Part shown: in pieces, positions 53,020-64,000 of the stretch
Position numbering within the stretch: position 1 is the first letter of the stretch
Layout of the letters: each line of letters starts with the position of its first letter
Notes under the pieces: generated by a model
Database searches by the model: none
The model's input: only the letters and a program-made list of their open reading frames with translations
What the model was told of the DNA's origin: nothing
Made by a program: the position numbers and the translations under genes
Source of the DNA: Durusdinium trenchii
Lineage: Eukaryota; Sar; Dinophyceae; Suessiales; Symbiodiniaceae
NCBI GenBank assembly: GCA_963970005.1
Contig: CAXAMN010022740.1
Coordinates: 925,654 to 989,653, forward strand
DNA length: 64,000 bases
Reading direction: 5' to 3'

Positions 53020-53630
53020 GTCTGCCAAGTGCATCTGTGCGCGAGCGAAGAGCCTACGAAGCCAATCAAACGTGGCTTCGTTCTATCGTCAAAACGTGAC
53101 CACATGGCCACTGCATTGAGCGGCAGTCAGGGTATAGCAGCTTTTAGCCAGGGGCTCATCATGACTGTCAGCAGTACTGATTCTTGCCAAAGGAAGTCAG
53201 TTGTTGCAGTGCCAAGCTAGCCAAGGAAAATTCCCTTTTCGCAGTACAACCCTGCATACAACTGATTGCACGAACGAAGTGAGAGGCAGATCTCGAGTCT
53301 GGCGGTGGAGGCAAAGCAAACGAAAGGCCTGCTGACGAAGGCGCTGCGTTCCCTCCCACAAGGGAGGTCACCTTTGCACCCCTTGGCCCTCAAACATGTG
53401 CCAAAGAGGGGTGAATCATCCATGAACTGGTGCCCTCGAAGAGACACCATCCTGTTACACGCAAGGCCCGTGTGAGACAGGTGAAACTGAAGACCTATCC
53501 TAGCACGGTTCTTGCGCCATCTTTGTACAAGATTGGCCATGGTCTGGCAGCCGCAGTGAGTAACTAAGGTTATCCCTGGGCGCCTTCCATCACCATTCGC
53601 TACCACCCGCCTGCCAGGGACGAGGAGCTA
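53020..53630 (-). pseudogene. Strongly decayed LRR gene remnant
   Basis: Minus-strand fragments such as RSAFVSRPFVCFASTARLEI keep the AF..CxxLxxL rhythm of BspA-type repeats but across several frames. Weak. Confidence 0.3.
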
Positions 53631-53771
53631 AGGCTCTCATCCCGGTAGGCTCACAAAATCGTAGATGAAGGCGGAGTAGTGACTCTGTTTGGACTTCGAG
53701 TCGACTGGCAAGCACTCACGAAGTGGGAGAGGGGAATCACACCAACCCTTTGTGACTGGGCATTCTAAGTC

Positions 53772-55112
53772 CTAGGGTATCGCTTCTCTAAATTCTTCTC
53801 TCCACTGATCTTTGGCATTTGGCGGCAAGAAGCGAAGCCACATGGGCTTGTCTAGTTGCTCACATTTGTCAAGGGCATTGATCCGGGCATACGTTCCTCG
53901 CCAAGTCTTGCTTTTCCCCAATTTACGAAATACGCGAAGTTGCGTGCAACCTGCAAAAGCACGCCGCGCAATGTAAAGCAGGGATGGCGGAATGCAAACC
54001 TCCTGCAGCGAGGCACACTAGAGGAAAGCTTCTTGCTCTATGGTTCGCAAGTTTTGGGAGAGGCTGAGCTGTTGTAATTGCGAGCAGTGTGCAAGGTCGA
54101 GCCCAATATTTCAATGATGCCCGTTCGAGACAAGTCAACTATCTGCAACTGCTGGCAACGCGCACAGGCGGCCGGTCCCACCCAATCAAAATCTGGCGGC
54201 AGGGAAAGTGAGACAATTCCTGCTTCCAAGAAACAACATTCAGGCAAGCATCTGTTCGGGCGTGCAGGGTCATAGTCTGCCTTGTCCATGTTGAGGTGAA
54301 GCAGGGCCGTACACTTTTCAAAAGCTCGAGGCCGAAATTGCGCTTGGGGGGGCTAATAGATTGTCAGGGTGTTGAGTCGTCCCAATTTGGGTTAGTGAGC
54401 AACACGCCTCAAAAACCTTGGCGCCGAACTGTTTGCATCCGGGGGCCGTCACCGCACGCAGGACATAACACCTGCGAAATGCCCCGTGCCTCAGGCTGAC
54501 AACTGTGTCCGGTAAGTGGACTACTTGCAGTCGCTGACAGCTCCTCCAAGCAGCTTCCCCTACAATCCGGACGCCGGCCTCAACTTGGACATGACGGACT
54601 TCCGTGTGGAAAGAAAACGCTTGAGGTGGAATTTTGTCATTCTTGCCAAAAGGCACGCGTATGGCTTTGGCTTCCCCTTTGAGTTGCCCTTTGTGTACTG
54701 CTTCCACAAAACACTGTCGGGCGAGCACGTAAATACACTGGTTGGCACGTAGTGTGCCCCGAATGGGGTCAGCTACGACTTCATGGGTGTCTTTTTGCAC
54801 GAATGGCAGCTCGCACCCGAAAGTGCTGTTGCTTCCCAAGTGGGGGAGCTGTTCTAGCACTGCGTGTTCGAAACCATGGAGTCTGTCGTGCTCGTGCGGG
54901 TCGATAACAACGTGAATATCTTCACCCGCCAGGGCAGTGAGTGTAAGAGGCAGTGCCGACGATCTTTCCTTACTACCTTGCAGGCCAAAACTGGGCATAG
55001 CGTCTGCCACGCTCACAACTTGCAAGTTGCTACCTTGAGCCCATAGGAAAACGAGGCAGGAGTGCATGATGTTTCTCGCAGCCCTGATCTGGAGGTGGCA
55101 GTTAACAGTCAC
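53772..55112 (-). pseudogene. BspA-like leucine-rich-repeat gene, copy 1 (decayed)
   Basis: Family of proteins with an N-terminal ubiquitin-like-sized domain followed by LRR_5 repeats. The N-part reads LTLTALAGEDIHVVID and STFGCELPFVQKDT. LRR part: EVRHVQVEAGVRIVGEAAWR, LQVVHLPDTVVSLRHGAF, CYVLRAVTAPGCKQFGAKVF. A one-base change in a C7/G7 run near 54,350 shifts the frame. Another shift near 54,100 and an in-frame TAG follow. The far end (ASLQEVCIPPSLLYIARRAF, then the C-terminal KTWRGTYARINALDKC) is still readable to the TAG at 53772. Function unknown; LRR_5 proteins are often surface or adhesion proteins. Confidence 0.6.
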
Positions 55113-55381
55113 TCCCCTAGACTATGGATTGCGGCTACCTGGACTGTGAGGCACGCTATATTTCAACTCGCCTACCCTGGACCGGAGCTAAGGCTCGTAC
55201 CCAGGCACTTAATGGGTGACAGGGATGGTGCACTTTGAGAAGAGTGTATCCTAGGCTGAGGCCAGTTCTTTGTCCCAATTTTGCTTCCGATCTCCTCTGG
55301 TAGATCACATGTGACAATCCTGTGGATGAGAGCTCCGCAATGCCCAAACTGGGACCTTGGCTTGAGTAGGGAAGAATCCCT

Positions 55382-56623
55382 TCAGGCTAGGCCAGATACA
55401 TGCCCCGCGTCTGGGATCATATGCAACCAGGGCGGCCATCGCATTCCTGGGCAGATGGCGAAGGCGTTTTCTTCCGCGTAGGTTCCTCTCCATTTGTGCC
55501 GGCCGGGTAACTTGACCAGTCTCCGGAGTGCAGTACAGTCCAAGAAGGCCCTGCTTGCTATGTACCTTAACGAGGGTGGTATAGCAAGTTCTGGCAGGGC
55601 CGCACAGTTCATGAAGGCTTTGACTCTAATGGTGTGAAGAGCAGGCGGTAGACTGACTTCCCTAAGGCTAGTGCAGTGTACAAAGGTAAATTCTTGGATT
55701 TCTTCAATCTTTGTATTGGAGAGGTCGACTTTCTTTAGTAAGTGAGAGTTGTCACAGGCATGTGCCCCTAGTACCGCGAAATCTGCGTGAGTGTAAGTGT
55801 GGTTATCCCCGTAGAGCTAAGGCAGCCTTGCGCCAGTTCTCTGGCAGTAGTTTGCGGTGACAGCCCGCTTGGGGGGAGAGCCTCTCGCAGGTTAAATTCG
55901 GCAAGGTTTATACAGTCGCGAAAGAGGTAGTGCCCAAACTTGGTGGTGCTACAAAACTGATTGGCAACTCCTTCAGCTGCATACACCCGTTGCAAGGATG
56001 CATTCCGCAAAGGCTTTATAGCCAAACTCTCGACAACCAGGTGCAGTGACACTGTTGAGCAGTTGGCAGCCTCGAAATGCATTGTCAGCAATGCCCACGA
56101 CTGTTACCGGCATTCTGACAATTCGAAGTTGTCGGCAACTTTGCCAAGCTTCTGCACCAACAAATCTGATGCCTGGCTCAATGCTGACATGACGTAGGCG
56201 CGGTACCCCTGCAAACGCCCCTTCAGGGACCATTTCTTCCGGGTTCATGGGGACATGGACAGCTAACGGAATGTCGTGGAGGGGACACCCTTCTAGGCAT
56301 TCCTGCAAGTGGAGGACTTCGCTGCAATCCCGAAAGATAATGCAGTACTCCATGCTCTGCTGCAGTTTTTCCCAGATTGGGTTTTCTAGGTAGGTTTGTG
56401 TGGCCACTTGCAAGAAGTCGATGGTGCACCCGAAGACCTTGAGGTCAGTCACCTAGGCGAGATAATCCACCACATGGTCCTCAAGGTCCTCAAATCGATC
56501 AAACTTAGCAACGCTCAGAGAGACATTTACGATCGTACCCGAAAGGGCAGTTAGCACCAAATTGCAATCCATAACCGGCTCGCATTCTGGGAGGGAGCTG
56601 TCATCTGAACCAGTGGGCTCCAT
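55382..56623 (-). pseudogene. BspA-like leucine-rich-repeat gene, copy 2 (decayed)
   Basis: Start ATG 56623 (MEPTGSDDSS). N-part LVLTALSGTIVNVSLS, an in-frame TAG at 56453-56455, then VTDLKVFGCTIDFLQ. LRRs: LRHVSIEPGIRFVGAEAW, LRIVRMPVTVVGIADNAF, LLNSVTAPGCREFGYKAF. Frameshift near 55,975. End part LPELAIPPSLRYIASRAF, then HKWRGTYAEENAF. It aligns with copy 1 along its whole length, about 1.6 kb away, so the copies form a head-to-tail tandem array. Confidence 0.65.
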
Positions 56624-56988
56624 GGGTAGGTAGCTGCCTTAGGTCGCTGTTTGAGCCAATAGCTTCTCACTGTGTTCGTCCTGAGCTTGAGTTTTGCCTG
56701 TTCTTTGTGATTCTCGACAAAGGAGGGTGACTCTCGTGGCTCGGGTTTACCACACAGGACAAATGCTAAGGCGCATATCCTGGCTACTGCTTGACTGGTG
56801 GTCCAGTGATTTGCCTGTGGAGGTATAGTAACTATTTCCCATGCCCAGAGTAGTCTTCTCTAGCTGGAAGAACAGGCCAGGGGAAGGTATGCTTCTTACT
56901 CCCGCTTGGGCCAGGTCACGCCTGAAAGGGGGCTTCCAGGACAGGTGCTAAGGCACCCACCTTGGTTCTTTAGCGAACTGCATTGGGT

Positions 56989-57755
56989 TTAGGGAAATTC
57001 CGTATGAAGCTCCTCGTCAAAGGCGTCAGAGTCTGGTCCTTCTGATGGAAGGAGCTCTACCCAAGGTGCCCTTTCAAAATTGTCACACATCAGGAAGGCA
57101 TTGTGTTCTGCTTGTATGGTCTTATCGATCTCTCCCCAGTCAAGGGGCGTGAAACGCCTTAGCTGCTCGCACCCACAAAAGGCCCCCACAAAAGGCCCGA
57201 ATGCCTATGTCTTGGAGCTCGGTCGGAACGACAACTTCTCGGAGCGCTATGCAACTGAGGAACACTTCTTTGGCAATTCGTGTTAGTCGTGGCGGTAGCC
57301 AGATATCAGTCACGGCGACACAATGGGCAAAGGTGGACTTGAGGAGGGCTGTGACCTCTGTGCACATGAGGTTGACTTCAACGAGTCGCTTGCAGTTTTC
57401 ACATGCCCGCGGGCCGATGCTGTGAAAGTCGCTTGGGAGACAGAGGCTTTCAATGCCAGCGCCGCAAAAGCTGCCATCAGGCGTGTTCTAGGCTTGCTGG
57501 TTTGGAGCGATAGACGTGAGCGTGAGACAGCTTTCGAAAGCAAAGGGGCCCAGCTGTGCCCCTGGTGCAAGGACATTGATGTCGTCCGCTTCTTTGCCGA
57601 TACCGACCTTACTGAGGGAGCAGCACTCAGCAAACACCCTTCGGCTGTACTGGACACATCCCGGGGCCGTGATCTCCCTAAGGACATAGCAGCCTTGGAA
57701 GGCTCCATCTTCAAGGCTAGGGAGGGAGTTTGACCATCTGCAACTGTCGAGAAGA
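56989..57755 (-). pseudogene. BspA-like leucine-rich-repeat gene, copy 3 (5'-truncated, decayed)
   Basis: LRRs LEDGAFQGCYVLREITAPGC, RRVFAECCSLSKVG, LCLPSDFHSIGPRACEN, VTDIWLPPRLTRIAKEVF, LREVVVPTELQDIGIRAF. An in-frame TAG follows ...IAPNQQA. A 13-14-base tandem duplication (CCACAAAAGGCCC) near 57,180 shifts the frame before the conserved C-terminus (CGCEQLRRFTPLDWGE). The N-terminal domain is missing; the break is at about 57,750. Confidence 0.65.
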
Positions 57756-57775
57756 AGATCGACCGTACCATCAAT

Positions 57776-57981
57776 ATGATAATATTACTTGTACGGACGA
57801 CCAGTGGGACCGGCTCTGCGCCTGGCTTACAGGGGATCCAACATTCCGGAGTAAAATCGAGCGCCATAAGAAAGAACTAAAAGAAAAAATAGGGAGCAAA
57901 AGAGATGATTCGGCAATCGAACCAATTCTGCCGCTCGTCCCTACTATCGCAATCGGCGCCCCCCCGCCGCCTCCTCCCTGA
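57776..57981 (+). other. Small plus-strand ORF, unknown
   Basis: Reads CTDDQWDRLCAWLTGDPTF, a Lys-rich helix, then PPPPPP and stop. Composition is protein-like but it abuts the broken end of LRR copy 3. Could be a remnant of an insertion. Confidence 0.3.
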
Positions 57982-58238
57982 GGGTGGTGGCAATAAAGCA
58001 AGACTCCGCGACAATTACTACTGGCAGCTGGATTTCCCAACTGACCTAATCTCCCCCATGAAAGTGGTGGCCTTAGCCATTGTTTTCCTCCGCTGTTAGT
58101 AGTTTCTTTCCTGTTGTCAATGCAACACTCTGGCTCAAACAGGCTGAGTGGGCATACTCGGACTGCCACCCACAGCGATGATGCCGCTTGACCACGATCA
58201 ATACGCCATTAACATCCACCTAATGACAATGGCAGGCA

Positions 58239-58487
58239 ATGAATACTATGCAAGCCAATCTGACCCATTATTATGAGGACCTCACACAATTGGAAGACGA
58301 CATCCTCAGCTTTCTGCCAACCGTTTCCGACATTGATGTCTTTGGCTGCGAAGTTGATCTCATAGAGCTCGACACGCTTGTCAGAAGCCTTCCACACGCT
58401 GCAAATTATAGTTCGGCCCTGAGGGATTCACCGCACCCCAAAAAGCTTCTGCAGGGAACGTGGGAGAGCTGTCACTCGACTAAGTGA
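58239..58487 (+). pseudogene. LRR-family N-terminal fragment on the plus strand
   Basis: YEDLTQLEDDILSFLPTVSD then IDVFGCEVDLIELDTLVRSL. It aligns with the N-terminal domain of copy 2 (FEDLEDHVVDYLA...VTDLKVFGCTIDFLQ). No LRR follows before the stop at 58487. It is therefore an inverted, truncated family member. Confidence 0.5.
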
Positions 58488-58489
58488 CT

Positions 58490-59560
58490 CTACTTACTGG
58501 GGCCACAGGCAAGTTGGGTGAACCCCTGCATGGAGACTCTTCGGGCGTTCTCCTGGAGTCTCTGCTAAGGGGGGTCAGGTACACTTCATTGATTGGTTGC
58601 TGACTTGGTGGTGTGGTTGGAAATGAATGGCTTGGATGATCGGTTCCTTCTCTTCTGGGGTTGGTTCCGTGACTCCTCTCCACGTCCTCCTCATCACCGC
58701 CCAGGGAAATGAATGGTCTGGATAATCTTCACCTTTCTTTTTCGAGATTGGTGTAGTGATTCCCTTCCACGTCCCTGGGGGTCGACTTCTGGTCCTTGTT
58801 GTGTCCTGGCTAACGGTCAAAGTTCGTGTGAGGGTAGCCAAGCTCCACACGGATCAGACCGTCGGTTCCTCCGTGACGAATGCCAGTTTTCCAGTAGTCA
58901 CGGTGTCCGGGGTAACCTGGGCCTCCACCTGTCTCTTCCCTTTCCTTCGGGTTTGGGGGTCATAGGTGGGGTGGGATGCTATCGACTGGGTCACCCAGCG
59001 GTCGAGGTTCTGGCTACCTCGGCTTAATGTACAGTCAGGCCCCAGTTAGATCCTACACCAAGGATCGAGCTGGGCTGCAGGGGGACCACGCCCCGAAAGG
59101 GGGAGGATATAAGGTCAAGAACCGAAATTCCTCACGTGGGAACCTCTGCAGGCCGCATTGGACCCAGGTTGTGGCTTACCACTGCTTGTCGGTCCTTTGT
59201 GGTGGAAAGGGTACCGCCCCAGGGTGCGCCCCAAGAGGGAGCCCAAAGGTACCAAGCGGATCACGACCAGTAGTGACAGGGTCCTGGTGACATGCTTTTG
59301 CAGCAACATGGTTGTCCCTTTTTCTTACCGTATCTTTTGGAAGGGGGTCCCCCGCTAAAAGCTAGCTGCAGTTGCTTTCCTGCAGATGCACTATGCCGTA
59401 ACGTTTGGCTCACAGCAGGTCGTAGCGCCCTGCAGCAGGAGTGAGGTCAGCCTTAGCTGACATCACCCTTGTCGCCTTTTCTTTTGCTCGCGCCAGTCAG
59501 TGCAACTGCCAACCTTAGCTGGCGGGGGCTGCACTCGTATTTTCGAGCAGAGCAACTCCA
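58490..59560. other. No gene recognised; short tandem duplication
   Basis: Two diverged copies of a 73-base unit (GGAAATGAATGG...TTCCACGTCC) at about 58,620-58,780. Nothing else convincing. Confidence 0.4.
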
Positions 59561-61779
59561 ATGTCACATGACCCATGGATGGAGGACAGTAATTCACTGG
59601 ACCTAACTGATAGTGCGGAAGATAGAGTCCATGCGCCCTTTGCATTCACACGTGACCATGCGGATTGGCTCACAGCAGATGACCAGGCCAGCTTCGCCCG
59701 GGGTACTGAGGCTAGTGTGACGCAGTCCCAGGAGGATGCTTATGCGGCGATGGCTATGCAGGATACCCTCTGCAGTCCTCTCGGCCTTGATTCCGCTCGA
59801 CCTACACTTGTGTTGTCTGATGTCCGTGCGCAGCCATCCAAAAAGGACGACGGGTATGCCACTCTTGAAACAAAGGGAGACCTGCCTGATACCACTGCCA
59901 TTATTCAGACACTCATGTCGCACCGAGACCTGATCATGAGCAATCAAATGATCTATCTAATAGTGGACAATCGAATGCCGACAGATGTCCCGCGTTGGCC
60001 GGCTTTTGCAGCATGGTGGGCCTCACGTAGGTGCCTAGTGGGTCCCCAAGAAGAGGCAACTGACATACTTTGGGTCTGTGCAGATGCTACTACTGGCCTT
60101 CACAAGGTTCCATACTACTGGGCAGGAGTCTTTGTCCTAGACAGCACTTCGCACTCATTGACAATGACTGTGTACCAGTCACGCTCTTCGAAGTGCAAGA
60201 CCTACTGCAGCTGGCGCATCAGCAGCACCAGTGGGTTGACCTAATAGGGTGTGTGCGTTCAGAGTCTAGCTCCTGTGCAGGTATTGGCATGCTGCTCTTC
60301 ACAGAGGCCCACTTGGAATATAATGCAGGTCTGGTCATTTCGATAGGCAATCGCAGCAAGCACAGTCCACTGGAGTATGACACAACTGCTTCGGCCCTGG
60401 CGAAGAACCTCCAGGCAGGCCGCCTTGCCTTAGTGTCTAGAGCCAGACCACCTGTCAATCCGAGCGACACAGCCATAAGTGGCACTATGTTTACCCCTTT
60501 TGTTGGGATAGCAACGCAAACCGCCCTTGACCTATGTATGGTCTGGTCCTTGTACGGACTATACATGCGCAAGCACTTTTGGCCTAGCCCCGTCACCAGC
60601 CCGGATGAACTTGGTCCTGGCGGTACAATCAAGTGGCCACGGCAATCCCATCCAAAGGCTCTCACCCCTGAAGGAAGAGAGCGAACTCCGTGGGTCACCA
60701 GCTGGGCTCGTGCTACCTTCGAACAGGGAATACTGTCAGTGCTCCCAATGCTCACAGGGCCATGCACAGTCGCGTCATTGCCAGGTGAACACCTCTTCCA
60801 AGCCAGCGCGCTGCCGCGCAACCGAATGCGACCTGCCATATTTCATGCCTTTGGCAAGGCCAAAGTTGGAGCGCAGGATGCTTTACGAGAATTGGAGCAG
60901 CAGGGTTGGGAAACGCTACCGATCGCTATACTCGGCATGCCCAATCTGCCCCCAGCATGGGTCATTGAGACTTGGAAGCCAGTAGGTGGGTGCAAATTTA
61001 CAGGCTACTTCTCCGGAGTAGCTGGGAACAGCGCTTTGCGTTTCTGCCTGCTACTAAAGTGGCGGGCGATTCGTCCGCAATCGACTAAACTCTTTCCAGC
61101 ACCAATGCAGGGGGACAGCCTTAGCTGTCTTCCGGCAGAGGACGGTGATGCAGACGTGGAGTCAGGTTCCACGCCCTCGTCTGACACCTCTGCCAGAAGA
61201 GCAGACCGACTCACTAAAGCAGTCGAAAGAGACTCGACGCAGGTTAGTCAGGCACCTGACCCTAGTCCATGCACTCCCTGTCCGCAACGGCTGTCTCCTC
61301 CCCTCTTTGTGCCCTGGAGTCAAGTCGCCAAGCTACGAAGGGTTGTTGCAATCCACAAGGACATTGAAGCATGTCCGTATGAGCAACTGCAAGTGGCGTT
61401 GGCTCACCCCAAGTGTCTTGTCCCGGGAGAAAAAGAGCAGTTTCTTCAAGCCAACAACGACTTGCTTTGTCAACTCCAAGGCTCGCTTATGCCCTTGGAA
61501 GGTATTGCACCACAAGTGTTTGAAGCCATCTACCAGCGTCAGCAGGGTGAAATTCTATGGGTCACTGTCCTGTGGATGATTGCACGACTCAACGAGTACT
61601 GGATTGGTCACAACAACCCACCCTTACCCTCAGTATTTCAGATCAATTGTGGTGGTCTTGGGGGTGGAGCCCTTGAAGGGGAGGTCCCCCCGCACTTCCA
61701 TTGCATGTGTCCGCCTGTGGGGGAAAGTCAAGGTATGGCAAGGCAGCCCTCCTGTACCAACGTACGCAGCATGTGCTGA
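59561..61779 (+). pseudogene. Multidomain protein, N-terminal part (frameshifted)
   Basis: ATG 59561 (MSHDPWMEDSNSLDLTDS). The first 200 or so codons include TDILWVCADATTGLHKVPYY. The frame shifts between about 60,070 and 60,244, then continues for more than 500 codons (VTLFEVQDLLQLAHQQHQWV, GCKFTGYFSGVAGNSALRF, Ser/Asp-rich linker, VPWSQVAKLRRVVAIHKDI). I do not recognise this part. It runs into the hydrolase-like segment after another shift at about 61,700-61,780. The three segments plus the helicase form one decayed gene on the plus strand. Confidence 0.5.
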
Positions 61780-62933
61780 AAGCAGCCCGGCTGCTCCCAG
61801 CTCACCGACGGCTGCCACACCAGGCCTTTCTCAGTGGTGTTTGGTGGAAGCTACTTTCGTTACAGCCGCTACGACTTATTGCCTACTTGCCAGTGCTTGG
61901 GTGTCTTCGGCCGGCTGAGCAGGAAGATCCCACCCACTTTACGGTAAATGGCTTTAGTGCAGGCAGCTACACCGGAGCAGTGATTGCCTTAGCAATTCGT
62001 TGCCTCTGGCCAGCCAGTCAGATCACAGCGCGCCTAGGCGCCATTGCAATGCCGAAGAGTGTACTAGCGGCACTCGTTGCCACTGCAGAGCCTGACAGGC
62101 GCAACTACTATCTTGTCCATGCTGCTGAAGATTGCTTGTGTGACTGGAAGCCGACAGACAACGAGCTTGACATGTTGCAACGATCCCTGCACATCACGTA
62201 TGTAGAAGACTCCGCAAGGTGGATGGGTAAGCACAAACACTGTTACTGGCACTGGCTACAGTGCCAGCTCCCTACAGGCAAAGTCAGTCTTACTACTCTG
62301 AAGCTCACACACCCTGCTGTTGTTCCTCGCCGTGATCGAATCGCTGCCCCTATGCGTCTGGCCTCCTGGATTCGCTTTGAAACGGTAATGACAAGCGATG
62401 ACTGGGAAGGAGCTATCAGCTTGTTGGTGTCCAACCTCCACCGACCCGACCAAGAATTGCTCATGCTGCTGCAAAGCTGCGTGGCAGGACAACAAATTGC
62501 CTCCATGGAAGAAGCGCAGGCACTACTGCTAAAAAACTTTCGAGTCGGCAAAGGCAATCCAAGTGCGTGTGCCCAATGGCTGACGGAGATGGCTCGAGAC
62601 CTTTTGGCACCGATCCCGTTCCGGGAAGTGTTTGTCGTTCTAGCCCTATTTCTCCCGCAGCTTACCTTTGTCGAAGAAGCCACCACAAGACAAGAACTCT
62701 GGAGTAGTCCCACTGTTCGAAAGTTTGGCCTCTTCGTGGATATCACACCAACGGCTACCGGTTTGCAGGGCATGCATGAATATCGCATAGCCTTTCCTTC
62801 GTGGTCACAAACGGCTATCTTTTGCCCAGCGCACTTCCAGAGCTGTAATTTTGACCAACTAGCGAGCAGCCCCTCAAGTACGGTCCATATGGGCTCTGGC
62901 CATTGCGGAAGCGGGAGACACTGTCACTGCTGA
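61701..62933 (+). pseudogene. Multidomain protein, alpha/beta-hydrolase-like part
   Basis: HFTVNGFSAGSYTGAVIALA has the GxSxG nucleophile elbow of alpha/beta hydrolases at codons about 78-97. Further on: YYLVHAAEDCLCDWKPT and HKHCYWHWL, possible positions for the acid and His. No further family match. The frame shifts at about 62,870 into the helicase (RSIWALAIAEAGDTVTADHL lies in the helicase frame). Confidence 0.45.
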
Positions 62934-63806
62934 CCACCTGCTGCAAATGGCCAGCCTAGCGGCAGAACACAAACCCACTGTGTTGGGTATCCCCGGCCAA
63001 GTGCCCATTCCATATCAACTTGAATGCACAGTAGTCCTATCGCAAAGCTTGCATGCCCTCTTCCAGCTGCTGACCACAGGCAGTACTTTACAAAACTGTC
63101 CTCAAGCGGCTGGTTTTGCTGTTGCCCTCGGCACAGCCGCCCGGCAAGATAATGGTCACATCGTTTCGATGGCCTCCAGCCTAGCGCTGGCTCTCCGATC
63201 TGGCAGATCTACCCTGGCAGTAGCAGGTGTCTTTGGTGCCGGCAAAACTCGATCCCTGACTTTCCTCCTCGCCTGGCTGGCTCTTACCACTCACCTCAAG
63301 ATTGCAGTCGTGCATAAAGAGAATCCCGCTGGTCGGGCAATCACCAAGTTGCTCACTGCTTTTGACCTGGAGCCAGACCACCAGAGATATTTTATTCGGC
63401 CAGTTAGCAGAGAAGAGGCAGAAACTAACACAGCATGCACTGCCTACGACCTGCGTGCAAGCGAGGCGGCTTCATACATCCCTGGCTGCCATGTTGTCAT
63501 TGTCACTACTGGGCTTGTCTGGGACCAAAAAGGACAGACTCACTCCACACTCAACACTCATATGGAGAATGTGGACCTGCTCGTTAGTGAAGAAGCACAG
63601 CAGGATATGGACCTTAAATCTGCCTTCGCGCCGACAGTCCCCCGACAACCCTTCTTTCGACTGCTGCTTGGTGATCCCAAACAGAGCCCTGGTGGAGTAG
63701 CCGATGGACAGAGAGCTCATCGCACGCTCAAAGCTCCTATTGGGCTACGAGCCCCCACTACCTGGTACATGCCGCATGAGATACCAGGTGTCTTTCACAT
63801 GCTCCT
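62870..63806 (+). pseudogene. SF1 (UPF1-like) helicase, truncated
   Basis: Walker A GVFGAGKTRSLTFLLAWLAL (GxxGxGKT), Walker B VDLLVSEEAQQ (DExx-type, SEEAQ), motif III LLLGDPKQSPGG. This order and the GDPKQ signature fit UPF1-like SF1 helicases, which unwind RNA or DNA with ATP. The usual RecA-2 domain (motifs IV-VI with the arginine finger) is absent: the coding sense stops at about 63,806, where dispersed repeat B begins. The helicase is therefore truncated by an insertion or rearrangement. Confidence 0.7.
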
Positions 63807-63808
63807 CT

Positions 63809-64000
63809 CTTTTTTTCCACGAGTACGGACGCCGTGTGGGCATGGTGCCCAGGTCATCGTTGAAGGGAGGGAAAAACAGCCTGATGGTGGAGAAAATAAC
63901 AAGAAACACAAACACAACCCAAAAACCACAACAAAAGGCCCACAGCCGAGTCTCACCATCATATAGTCTTTCCACTGTGCTAGGTGAAACAGGTGAGACG
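63809..64000 (+). repeat. Dispersed repeat B, copy 2 (reaches the window end)
   Basis: Same start block and A/C-rich core as 52753-52985, more diverged inside. It replaces the rest of the helicase gene at about 63,806. Confidence 0.8.

Noticed and set aside
57323-57733. 136-codon plus-strand ORF
   Set aside because: Antisense of LRR copy 3; no independent support.
57310-57867. 185-codon minus-strand Ser/Arg-rich ORF
   Set aside because: Shadow frame; the LRR pattern of copy 3 is in a neighbouring frame over the same bases.
60219-60839. 206-codon minus-strand ORF
   Set aside because: Antisense to the frameshifted plus-strand multidomain gene, which reads continuously there.

Overview
The window looks like nuclear DNA of a dinoflagellate, most likely Symbiodiniaceae or another Suessiales. 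This is inferred from several things seen in the sequence. Many short GC-rich exons lie on one strand with 3' splice sites of the form AG|G. A relict of the dinoflagellate spliced leader sits at the 5' end of a retroelement. BspA-type leucine-rich-repeat genes, a Ty1/copia element with a methyltransferase-like domain, and dense simple and foldback repeats are also present. There are three assembly gaps: 4525-4534, 15607-15616 and 51047-51146. No tRNA, rRNA, CRISPR array or bacterial operon was seen.

Region by region. (1) 1-3.7 kb, minus strand: the 3' part of an OTU-like cysteine protease gene (Cys box and His box on different exons) and a J-domain protein gene. A recurrent 16-nt motif lies in and around their introns. 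(2) 3.8-5.5 kb: a large palindrome around an assembly gap, with dispersed repeats. (3) 5.7-40.2 kb, minus strand: one long split gene of unknown function. I could chain 31 exons, each with plausible splice sites and mutually compatible reading phases, for about 3.9 kb of coding sequence. Its introns contain foldbacks, minisatellites, a (TTG)n tract, a LINE-like element (about 22.69-29.59 kb, same strand) and an intact copia element (31,642-39,181, opposite strand). Further exon candidates run up to about 45.8 kb. (4) 44.7-52.5 kb: MITE-like elements, a sparse A/C-rich region and a nested inverted-repeat composite around the 100-N gap. (5) 53-58.5 kb: a decayed tandem array of LRR genes (minus strand) and a plus-strand fragment of the same family. 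(6) 59.6-63.8 kb, plus strand: a decayed multidomain gene (alpha/beta-hydrolase-like part, then SF1 helicase), cut off by a dispersed repeat that also occurs at 52.75 kb.

The two retroelements are the most informative content. The LINE codes for a ubiquitin-specific-protease-like domain fused to an AP-endonuclease-type domain, then reverse transcriptase. Its 5' end carries two spliced-leader remnants, as expected if its RNA was trans-spliced before reverse transcription. The copia element has identical LTRs and a perfect 5-bp target duplication. It encodes gag, protease, a methyltransferase-like domain, integrase, RT and RNase H, plus a 187-codon ORF overlapping pol in another frame. Exon boundaries were called by eye and need transcript data.
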